Source: Membranipora membranacea (lineage: Eukaryota; Bryozoa; Gymnolaemata; Cheilostomatida; Membraniporidae). Taken from it: DNA of 64,000 nt. The stretch is from the NCBI GenBank assembly GCA_914767715.1, contig OU612068.1:7504001-7568000 (forward strand), given 5' to 3'. Positions 52,859 through 61,482 of the stretch are shown here, piece by piece. Each line of letters opens with the position of its first letter. Position 1 is the first letter of the stretch. Under the pieces are notes generated by a model, which saw nothing but the letters and a program-made list of their open reading frames with translations, was not told the DNA's origin and ran no database searches. The position numbers were made by a program, and so were the translations under genes.

Positions 52859-53788
52859 ATGGGACTAGCTAGAGACATATGCGAGATATGCGAAGATATT
52901 GATTGGAAATCAAACATTTATGTCATATTTTACAATTTATATAGAGCATCTAATATTGTCAGTCCCATTGGAGAAGCAGACATATATTATGAGAGGTTTC
53001 CTTTTGTAAGTTTTGACAGTACTTGTTTTAGATACTGCGAGACCAATTACTTTGCTGAGACATATGGACCAGAGTCTAACCTCAAAGGAGAACACCAATA
53101 TGTAGATCGTTCTGTATGTGAATATTACCCGGTTGTAGTTAATCTCGAAGACGTCAGAATATCATTTGATTGTAAACAATACATGCTAAAGTATGAAATT
53201 TATGATGTGGCTCTGCCAACCCTGATCTACCACAAAGGTTATGAAAACTACCTCCCAATACTGACGTATATGCTAAATACCACGCGCTGGAGCCAACCAT
53301 TCGTGAGATTTTATAGAGAAAATCTTTTAAAATTCAGAACAGACTGCGATATAATCGGGAAAGTAGTTGAGGATTATGTGGGTTACATAGGCTCTGAAAA
53401 AGAGCTGTGGACTCTGGCCTGCAATTGCATTACCAGCCTGATTGCGGTAATTCTATTAGGGGCTGTCCTATACAGGCGATGCTGTACTACCAGAATCAGC
53501 AGACCAGTTATCGCTGCAGTGGACTTAGAGAGCCAATGTACGGAACCTGACGCAGACCAGTCTATTGGAGAATTTTCCGATTGTGATGAAGGAGGTGAGG
53601 AAGGAGAGAACCTGAGACTAGTAGAGAGTGGAGACCCAGAGAGTGGGGCTGGAGCGGCAAGGTTCGTTGATCATGCCGAGCAAACAAGCTTCATTGATTT
53701 TCCTAACATGGTAGCCAAGGAACTTGGTGACAGGAGTAAACCATCGGCCCCACCTGCATATTCACCCCTTTACCCTTCACTCCAATGA
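52859..53788 (+). CDS. Chimera: array copy 34 (5' two-thirds) fused to E3 upstream segment (309 aa)
   Basis: Residues 1 to ~182 are A type; at 53,406, inside SEKE, the sequence leaves the family and continues in frame into unrelated DNA. The new part has a hydrophobic helix (about residues 184-205, ending LYRRCC), an acidic stretch, and a C-terminus with three motifs: PSAP 295-298, PPAY 298-301, YPSL 305-308. In retroviral Gag or matrix proteins these classes recruit TSG101, NEDD4-type ligases and ALIX. The segment probably belongs to E3 (C-terminus of its gag or another structural product). It ends at TGA 53,786, and E3 pol follows in the same frame. Confidence 0.65.
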   Translation: MGLARDICEICEDIDWKSNIYVIFYNLYRASNIVSPIGEADIYYERFPFVSFDSTCFRYCETNYFAETYGPESNLKGEHQYVDRSVCEYYPVVVNLEDVRISFDCKQYMLKYEIYDVALPTLIYHKGYENYLPILTYMLNTTRWSQPFVRFYRENLLKFRTDCDIIGKVVEDYVGYIGSEKELWTLACNCITSLIAVILLGAVLYRRCCTTRISRPVIAAVDLESQCTEPDADQSIGEFSDCDEGGEEGENLRLVESGDPESGAGAARFVDHAEQTSFIDFPNMVAKELGDRSKPSAPPAYSPLYPSLQ

Positions 53789-56700
53789 CGCCAGACGGAC
53801 ACACCCACCAACTCCAAGATACAAGTGATAGCAGGAATAAGAAGTGGAAAGAAATGTCGCAGCGCGCTTATCGGCATTGAGGTTAATGGTAAACCAGTGA
53901 GGGCACTAGCTGATGCAGGAGCTGCTTGTTCAATCATTCACGCCCAACTTTGTAGAGATCTGAAACTACCATTATATCCTGACAAGATGGAAGCGAGAGG
54001 AGTGACAGGCACTCCTTTAGCCAACATAGGTCGGACGGCAGCTAAGATCTCACTTGGCATGAGTGAGTACAACCAGTGTTTGCATGTTGCTGAAAATACC
54101 TCACAGGACCTTATCCTCGGAGCAGATTTTCTGGAGAAGTTGGGTGATGTCACCTACAATTTTAAGAAAGGCATTTTCAAAGTTGGAGATCAACAATTTC
54201 CAATGGGGGAGCCGGAAAGGAATTACTTGGTGCGCACAGTAAATTCTGTGCACATACCTCCATTATCTGAGGTAGCTGTATTAGCCGAGGTCAAACCGAT
54301 CAACCCACGGTCCAATACGTTTAGCTTTAGTGGGAGTAATCGCAACACCCCTCGATCACTATTGGTGGGAAATTCGTTGAGTCAACTGAGAAAAGACAGG
54401 ATTGTAGTCCCTATAATGAATGTGAGCCAGGAGCCTTTACAGGTCCAGGTGAATACTTTAATAGGAGAGGCCTCTGAAGTGGACGAAGATGATATTCTCA
54501 TGAGTAATATCAATAGACCTACTCCTAGACGGAACAAAGAGAAACCAGGTGAGTCATTAGATCAAAACAAGACAACTCTAGACGATGACCAGATGCCCAT
54601 TCTGCGTGACCTCATCAACGAATTCTCAGACATTATAGGAGAAGGACTAGACGAGTTAGGAAGGACTGACGTGGTTCAACATTTCATACAAACTCAACCA
54701 GGAGTGACACCCATCAGGAGTAGGCCATACAACATACCTGTAGGCTTGCGAGCCGAAATAAAGAAACAGATCGACACCATGTTGGACAGAGAGATGATTG
54801 AGATGTCAAGTGGGATATGGAGCTCACCTGTAGTCATAGTTAAGAAGAAGGACAACACCCATCGATTTTGCGTAGATTACAGGAAATTAAATGCTGTCAC
54901 GGAAAAACAATCCATGTGCTTATCGAACATCGACAATGTTATGGAGATCATGCACGGGAAAAGGTTTTTCAGTGCAATTGATCTCTGTTCAGGATTTTTT
55001 CAAGTTAAACTGCATGAAGATTCGCACGAGAAGTCATCATTTATAACGCCTTGGGGTTGTTATAAATGGAAAGTTATGCCCCAAGGAGCCAGTGGATCCC
55101 CTAGCACCTTTGCTAGACTATCAATGGCCATTATGGCAGATTTGATTAGTTCGGGATCCTCAGTCGTCTACCTCGACGACTGGTTGTTGACTTCAGCTGA
55201 CTTCGACTCCCACATCACACTACTACGGACTGTATTCGAGCGACTGAGATTCACCGGATTGAGATACAGGCTTAGTAAAAGCCATTTCTTTCAGAAAGAA
55301 ATAACCTATCTAGGCCACGTTATCTCTGAGGATGGAATTACAGTGGCGCCGCACAATGTAGAGAAGATCAGGAATTTTCCAGATCCAAAGACTGCCACTG
55401 AAGTGAGGAGACTGTTAGGCTTGTTTGGTTTTTACAGGAGCTTTGTAAAAGGTTACAGCAAGGAGGTTTTGCCCTTGACTAAGCTCACAGGAGATAACCC
55501 CTTTGTGTGGACAGAGGAGTGTATAGCAGCAGTGAACTTACTTAAGTCAGTCATAACGTCGGCCCCAGTATTGATATTCCCAGACTTCTCCAAGCCCTTC
55601 ACCCTCACTACTGACGCAAGTGGATTGTGTATCGGAGCTGTCCTCTCTCAGTTGAGAGAGGATAACAAGCATCACCCGATATCATTCTTTAGCAAGACAC
55701 TAAACAAGTGTGAGAGAAAATGGGCAACATGCGAACAGGAGTTGTTTGCAATACTGAGCGCAGTAAAGAGATATCGAGGATATCTGATGAATGTCCATTT
55801 CTTCATCCAGACTGACAACATGGCGTGTGTATATCTACTAAAATCGGCAGAACTGACAGGCAGACTGGCCAGATGGGCTATTCAGTTGGCCGATTATGAC
55901 TTCACCATATCACACACGCCAGGAAAGGAAAACGTAGTCGCTGACGCTCTATCAAGAGCAGAATTTGTCAACATGATAATCGGAAGCGACGAAGAGCTCA
56001 GCGAGCAGGAGGTGCAGATGAATGGATACCAGTCCAAGGATTATTTCCTTGGACCCATTCTGATGTTCATGAGAAGAGGAAAGTTCCCGCCTGATGCATC
56101 AAAGAGGACAACCAGACAGATAAGGAAGGAAAGCGAAGGTTTTGAACTCATGCGGGGTGTACTATACAAGAAGATAGACGACAAACTCTGCCTGGCAATC
56201 CCAGTTTCTCAACGCAAGACACTCATATGGGCTTCACATGACTCACTCACCGCCCTCCATCAGGGTATAACGAAAACACTACTGAAACTCAGGAGTCAGT
56301 ACTGGTGGCCTCACATGACAAGAGAAGTCACTGAGTACATCAGTCAGTGCGACTCCTGCCAGAGGAAAAAGGATCCGAAGAAACCAATGAGGGTACCCCT
56401 GAAAAATCAGATGGCCACGTCACCATTTGAAATATTGTCAGTCGATTTTCAGGGCCCCTACATGACTTCAAACAGAGGGAATAAACACATCCTGGTTTGG
56501 ACTGACCACTACACTAAATGGACGGAGATGGAGGCGACACCAGATCAGACGGCTCAGACAGTAGCTAGATCCTATGTTGAGCGCATATTTTGTCGCTATG
56601 GAGCCAGTCGGGTGCTAATCAGCGACCGCGCTAAGAATTTTCTAAGTGAGATTGTCAGGGAGATCAATAAACTACTGAAGGTGGACCACAGAGTTACCAC

Positions 56701-57658
56701 TCCATACCACCCCCAGTGCAATGGTCAAGTTGAGGTCTACAACAGACCAATAGCCCAGGCACTCTCACATGTAGTCAATGAGTCACACACTGACTGGTGT
56801 GCGTACTTACCATTTGTGATGCTGGCCCACAATAGCTCGCGACACACCATCATCAACGCCTCTCCTAGTCTCTTGCTACAATGCAGAGAACTGAGGTTAC
56901 CACATGAAATGATGCTGCCCACAGCACCAGAATGGATTGAGCCTGGCACATTTGCTGCAGGTCTACACAAGCGGATGTCAGTGGTTTGGAAGGCAGCAAG
57001 AGAGGCAATAGAAAAGGGCAAAAGGACACAGAAACATTACTATGACCGTAAGTCGTCCCCAAGCAATATAAAGGTTGGTGACGCGGTCCTTTATTACAAC
57101 CCTAGAGGCTATCGGAAAAGGACAACAAAACTGCTGAGACGCTGGCAGGGCATATATATAGTTAAACATGTTACGGACACCAATGCAAGGCTTTCGGCGT
57201 TCGATGACCCGGATAGGCCTGCATTCACTGTCCATTTAAACAAGTTGAAGATATACATGGGACCCCTAGTAAGAGGACTGCCAGACTCTGACCAAGGAGA
57301 GATGGATTTCGACTCACCTGTGTCTGATGAGGAGGATGTTGCAGAGTCTCAGGAGGACGACTCAGAAGACAGCCTACAGGAGTCAGATGATCTCGACGTG
57401 TACGACAATGCCACAGACAACACGGTAGGTAACTTCAGACATTCATCTGCTTCTGGTGGACTGAAAAAGAAAGATAAAGATGAGAGCACCGAGTCTGATG
57501 TAGGACAAGTAAGCTCAAGCAAGAAAGGAGCTTCAACTGAAGCTCCAAGCGTTGGTGAAGCTGGCTACGGAACGCCAAACAGAGAAACAAGGAAGGATGG
57601 ACTGAGGAGACGCCCTCGCAAGAAGCGTGATCCTCAGTTCATATACAGCAGCGGTTAG
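53406..57658 (+). mobile_element. E3: 5'-truncated Ty3/Gypsy-type retroelement
   Basis: Begins abruptly at the break in array copy 34 and includes the upstream membrane/late-motif segment and a full pol. No LTR pair was found: nothing after 57,658 repeats upstream. The right limit is therefore uncertain, somewhere between 57,659 and the candidate gene end near 57,746. Either the 5' end was lost when it joined the array, or the join reflects rearrangement or mis-assembly. Confidence 0.7.
53825..57658 (+). CDS. E3 Pol polyprotein (protease, RT, RNase H, integrase; 1,277 codons)
   Basis: The frame begins right after TGA 53,786 and has no ATG near its start (53,825 is GTG), as expected if made by stop-codon readthrough. 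Protease has DAG (residues 30-32) where DTG or DSG is usual, plus LILGADFL. RT: FCVDYRKLN, YLDD at 449-452. RNase H: TTDASG, CEQELFAI, TDNMACV. Integrase: HQGITK/CDSCQ zinc region, core with SVDFQGP, SDRAKNF and NGQVEVYN supplying D, D, E. A GPY/F-like RWQGIYIV block and a long acidic/Ser tail end the protein. No internal stop. Confidence 0.88.
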   Translation: MIAGIRSGKKCRSALIGIEVNGKPVRALADAGAACSIIHAQLCRDLKLPLYPDKMEARGVTGTPLANIGRTAAKISLGMSEYNQCLHVAENTSQDLILGADFLEKLGDVTYNFKKGIFKVGDQQFPMGEPERNYLVRTVNSVHIPPLSEVAVLAEVKPINPRSNTFSFSGSNRNTPRSLLVGNSLSQLRKDRIVVPIMNVSQEPLQVQVNTLIGEASEVDEDDILMSNINRPTPRRNKEKPGESLDQNKTTLDDDQMPILRDLINEFSDIIGEGLDELGRTDVVQHFIQTQPGVTPIRSRPYNIPVGLRAEIKKQIDTMLDREMIEMSSGIWSSPVVIVKKKDNTHRFCVDYRKLNAVTEKQSMCLSNIDNVMEIMHGKRFFSAIDLCSGFFQVKLHEDSHEKSSFITPWGCYKWKVMPQGASGSPSTFARLSMAIMADLISSGSSVVYLDDWLLTSADFDSHITLLRTVFERLRFTGLRYRLSKSHFFQKEITYLGHVISEDGITVAPHNVEKIRNFPDPKTATEVRRLLGLFGFYRSFVKGYSKEVLPLTKLTGDNPFVWTEECIAAVNLLKSVITSAPVLIFPDFSKPFTLTTDASGLCIGAVLSQLREDNKHHPISFFSKTLNKCERKWATCEQELFAILSAVKRYRGYLMNVHFFIQTDNMACVYLLKSAELTGRLARWAIQLADYDFTISHTPGKENVVADALSRAEFVNMIIGSDEELSEQEVQMNGYQSKDYFLGPILMFMRRGKFPPDASKRTTRQIRKESEGFELMRGVLYKKIDDKLCLAIPVSQRKTLIWASHDSLTALHQGITKTLLKLRSQYWWPHMTREVTEYISQCDSCQRKKDPKKPMRVPLKNQMATSPFEILSVDFQGPYMTSNRGNKHILVWTDHYTKWTEMEATPDQTAQTVARSYVERIFCRYGASRVLISDRAKNFLSEIVREINKLLKVDHRVTTPYHPQCNGQVEVYNRPIAQALSHVVNESHTDWCAYLPFVMLAHNSSRHTIINASPSLLLQCRELRLPHEMMLPTAPEWIEPGTFAAGLHKRMSVVWKAAREAIEKGKRTQKHYYDRKSSPSNIKVGDAVLYYNPRGYRKRTTKLLRRWQGIYIVKHVTDTNARLSAFDDPDRPAFTVHLNKLKIYMGPLVRGLPDSDQGEMDFDSPVSDEEDVAESQEDDSEDSLQESDDLDVYDNATDNTVGNFRHSSASGGLKKKDKDESTESDVGQVSSSKKGASTEAPSVGEAGYGTPNRETRKDGLRRRPRKKRDPQFIYSSG

Positions 57659-57705
57659 GACTTACCAAATAGAAAGCTCCCACAGAAAAGTTTTTATAAT
57701 TTTGA

Positions 57706-57723
57706 GCTGTCTGTGGACAGACA
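57706..57723 (+). other. Short hairpin TGTCTG-TGGA-CAGACA
   Basis: Six- to seven-base arms just downstream of the E3 pol stop. It could mark the element's 3' region or be chance. Confidence 0.4.
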
Positions 57724-57745
57724 ATTTTGATTTTGGGAGTGATAG

Positions 57746-57751
57746 TTTATT
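57746..57751 (-). promoter_or_regulatory. Polyadenylation signal AATAAA (minus strand)
   Basis: AATAAA on the minus strand, about 36 nt after the stop of the candidate membrane gene. Another AATAAA overlaps the stop itself (GAAATAAAG). Confidence 0.45.
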
Positions 57752-57786
57752 TATAATATGAGTTTTTTTTAGGGTTAATTTAAACT

Positions 57787-58861
57787 TTATTTCACTTTTT
57801 TTTTTCGACAAAATATACATGATAGTATAAAAATAAGAATCCCAACGCCGGCCATCATAGGCCCAGCGATCTCCCAGTCTAAAACAGAAATACAAAAAAA
57901 AAACATTAAAATTTGGGTCAATAACTATCTCATCATATTAAATTAAAATATAGGAATTACTTACCCTGAGTGTAAACAAAATTTCAGTCTTTAGCTCATT
58001 ATTCAACTCACCAACTGTTATTGGAATGGTGGATGGAGAGGTCAACTGCATGCTGGTAGTTGGGGTGGTGGTGGCAGCAGTGGTCGCTGTTGTGGTTGAG
58101 ACAGTTTTTACTGCTGTAGATATTAGTGTTTTGAGGACGGAGCAGATGTTTTCCTGTGGGAAGCACAGACAGTTCTCTGGGCACTGAAAACAAACAATAA
58201 TTATATAAGTATCATAGCCATTTTCTCTAGTAAGCATTTAGATATCCAACACAACTACAGGGTAAAAATGAAAATTTCACCCAACACACATATCATTCTA
58301 TGTTAACCACCCATTACATTACAGGTAACCCTTTGGACTTGATATGTGAATTTGAATCTTTAAAAAAAAAAACACACACAAATACAAAACAAATCTAATC
58401 AAAAGGTATGAATTATACTTACATTTATGCAGAATTTGGATGAATTGGACAACTTTGCAGTTAAAGTTCTAATTTATGTTACATATTATCTATATATTGA
58501 TAAACTGACACAAGAATATTGACCTCCTGTGGCTTATGAAGAGCCATAAAAGTATTTAGGAATAAGTTAATATTATATCCAGAATAGATCTTTTTTTCTT
58601 ATTCTTCACTTATTTAATCAGTATCACTATTACTATCTACTAACTGAGTACCCCTACCATAATAGTTTTTTTTCATTAATTAAATTTAACAGAATTAATC
58701 TGAATACAACCACTCTCATCAAAAGAGTTGCAGAGAAAAGAATATATATCCTTGACAAATACATAATATAGATAGAAAATAATAACACCCTATCAGATGA
58801 GAAAGTGTGGAATTGAGAAACTTACATCTTTATCAGTCATTCTTTTTTTCTTTTTCCTCAT
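57787..58861 (-). CDS. Candidate small spliced membrane protein (minus strand)
   Basis: Exons inferred from splice signals: 58861-58826 (ATG AGG AAA..., 12 codons, donor GTAAGT), optional 30-nt micro-exon 58452-58423 (donor GTAAGT), 58183-58012 (acceptor TTTTCAG, donor GTGAGT), and 57878-57787 (acceptor GTTTTAG, ends TAA). Phases agree throughout. The third exon gives a Cys-rich stretch (CPENCLCFP) and a long Thr/Ser-rich stalk; the last gives a hydrophobic helix (AGVGILIFILSCIF) and the tail CRKKKVK. It looks like a short single-pass membrane protein with a mucin-like stalk. No signal peptide and no homologue recognised; the 5' exon could be wrong. It lies tail-to-tail with E3 pol. Confidence 0.4.
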
Positions 58862-59867
58862 TTACATGTGAGCAGGAAGTGGTTAGTGTCATAATACCCC
58901 AGAACTTTATTTCAACAGAATTTTCTACATGTAGATAATTACACAGATTCTCGGGTTCCTGTATTGTCTATGGTTACTGGAGAATTCATACAGATTTCAT
59001 CCATAGTAGGAGATTGTTCAAAACTGTTTAGATAACATAGGCCACCGGAGGTGTCATTTTTAAATCTGGGTGGATGTTATAGTTGGGAATTACAAGTTAT
59101 GGATACTTGGGATAGTCTAACTATGACAGCCATTATTTAACATACTGGCTCATCTTTTATTTACTATTACTTATTATACAGTAACAATTTGCTTCATTTC
59201 TTAACCAACTAGCAAATTATCCTACTTGCTTTATAGCTTACAAGCAAAGCATAGATAATACATACTACCAGCTGTGCTGTACTTTGAGTTACATTATTGT
59301 TATTTTAAATGCTAACTATTAATCTAAGGAAAAGTTGATGGATGTTTTATTACCATTAATGGACACTGAAAATCTCGCATCCCAACAACAAGCTAGACAA
59401 CCGGCTCTCAATTGGGAAAGCATACATCCTAATTACCAAATATGCTTTCCCCATAAACACTAGCTTAGTATGATCCATCATCAACGTGAACTGTCTTTCG
59501 ATACGTGTCTGCTACATCATTGGATGGTTATAATCCAGCCTGTCGCCTACGGTGTTAGCAGCACCCCTTTTCGTATAGTGTCTAACCCAAATATTGAGTA
59601 TTGACAGAATAAGAAGTCTAGCAGTTACCAGAGGCTATATACTGTTAGTCATGTGACTTACTCTTCCTGGGACCTATGAAGCAGTAATCACTCTCTTTTC
59701 TGCTGATGACACCGTACTGATCACACGGATCATAGAGGAGAGCTATAGCTATATAGATACATACAGACGTCATACACTTCTACAAATATAAACCGGTTAG
59801 TTATTAACATACAATTGTATAATTGAGCGTGTTCAATAACCCCCACTTTTGAACATAGCAAATCATA
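58862..59867. other. Non-coding AT-rich interval
   Basis: No convincing exon, RNA gene or repeat with the rest of the window was seen. Confidence 0.5.
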
Positions 59868-60287
59868 TGATGTAACTGAAAAGATGTCTTTTTGGTTGAT
59901 GGTATAGTTACATCTTTGTGTCTGATAATGTCCTGTATTTATGCTGTGTGTAATGATTTAGTGTTGTGTCTCGATGGTGAGTTATATTGGGAGAATTCTT
60001 ATGAGTTGGATAGTGTGAGATGTTAATAAGGAAAGAGTGAGCAGATAGAATTGCTACTTTTATTCTCGATCCCAATATCACAACTGACGATAGTTAGGGG
60101 AACATTACATTATATATGATACTAATTAGTGATGCACAGCATTAAAAGGAAACATTATTAACATACCAGGGAAATTAATTGCTCATTATCTTTAATTAAC
60201 ACAATCTACTTATAAATCAATCATGAGGGTCCTGACATTCCTCTGGTAATGAAACCTTAATTAAAATGTCAATATCCAGATATAACA
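59868..60287 (-). repeat. Left 420-bp direct repeat
   Basis: Shares with its partner about 97-99% identity by eye. Common sequence extends four more bases to the left (CATA). Confidence 0.85.
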
Positions 60288-61063
60288 TCCAACCGGACTT
60301 GAAAACATGAGCGTCCTCGCTCATCTTACTTTCAACTTACACAATTATGAATCAAATAAAATTAAATCAAATAAAATCATTCATCAAACAAACATTTCAT
60401 GCAATTTTAAACAATGAAGTTTGTTCTGTCCGTCGAATTCTTTAGTCGCTCGGAGCTTTGTTTATCTGTAATTGTAATCCACTGAGTTCCGTACCAGATT
60501 CTGTTTCTTTATCCTCACTGGGAATGCTACCATATTAAACACCCTGGTGCTTTGGGCAAACAGACTATCTGGATAGCTACCATATTCTTGCCCTGGTGCT
60601 TGGGAAGTTCAACAAAAGACACTGTATACGGACAGGCTTTGTGAATGGACATATCGGGTGCTTTTCCTAGCAATCCTGCGATAGTCATGACGTGACTGGT
60701 TTCTTTAAGATGGCCCAGTCCATATACCATCCCTCCGGATTCTGAGCAGTGAGCGGTTGCTCTCGAATTGAGGATTCTGGAAACTCAGGATAAAAGTCAC
60801 TTAGGAATATCTAGCGGTTTTAGCATTCTGCAGAGCTTGAATATAGCATGTGAATAGTGTTTGATGACAGATATTTGAGTCTTTTATTTACTTACATACA
60901 TGATGTATTTCCATGTCGATTAGGGTGTTTTATTGTCATTTATTACGATTTAAATAGGTCGATCCCACGTCTATTCCGTTGCTTCACCCGGAACTAGAGA
61001 TGATCGACCTCGATTATCTGCTTGGCTGTGGAGTAGCAGAGATCGTCGCAGTCCTCCACCATA

Positions 61064-61482
61064 TGATGTAACTGAAAAGATCTCTTTTGTTTGATGGTAT
61101 AGTTACATCTTTGTGTCTGATAATGTCCTGTATTTATGCTGTGTGTAATGATTTAGTGTTGTGTCTCGATGGTGAGTTATATTGGGAGAATTCTTATGAG
61201 TTGGATAGTGTGAGATGTTAATAAGGAAAGAGTGAGCAGATAGAATTGCTACTTTTATTCTCGATCCCAATATCACAACTGACGATAGTTAGGGGAACAT
61301 TACATTATATATGATACTAATTAGTGATGCACAGCATTAAAAGGAAACATTATTAACATACCAGGGAAATTAATTGCTCATTATCTTTAATTAACACAAT
61401 CTACTTATAAATCAATCATGAGGGTCCTGACATTCCTCTGGTAATGAAACCTTAATTAAAATGTCAATATCCAGATATAACA
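61064..61482 (-). repeat. Right 419-bp direct repeat
   Basis: Partner of 59,868-60,287; followed by unique sequence GCATGAACTCC. Confidence 0.85.

Larger units (their letters stand above)
59868..61482 (-). mobile_element. Short element with 420-bp terminal direct repeats (non-autonomous LTR-type candidate)
   Basis: Direct repeats at 59,868-60,287 and 61,064-61,482 (420 and 419 bp, a few differences near GATGTCTTTTT/GATCTCTTTTG) flank 776 bp. On the minus strand the repeats start TGTTATATCTGG and end TTACATCA, i.e. TG...CA, and TGGTGGAGGACTG two bases after the right-hand copy could be a primer-binding site. No clear target duplication or polypurine tract was found. The interior (60,288-61,063) has only a 67-codon minus-strand frame (60,527-60,730) and no pol domains. 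Confidence 0.6.

Noticed and set aside
1-53405. Assignment to asfarvirus MGF families or poxvirus ankyrin/BTB families
   Set aside because: No ankyrin repeats or other family motif was seen; only the flanking signals and tandem layout are similar.
41874-53405. Tandem repeats as a CRISPR or satellite array
   Set aside because: Units are about 1-2 kb and dominated by conserved open reading frames; there are no short repeat-spacer units.
57659-57790. 3' LTR of E3
   Set aside because: No matching copy upstream and no clear TG...CA pair could be found, so no LTR was called.
60527-60730. 67-codon minus-strand frame as a gene
   Set aside because: No recognisable domain, no splice or promoter context, and it lies inside the repeat-bounded element.
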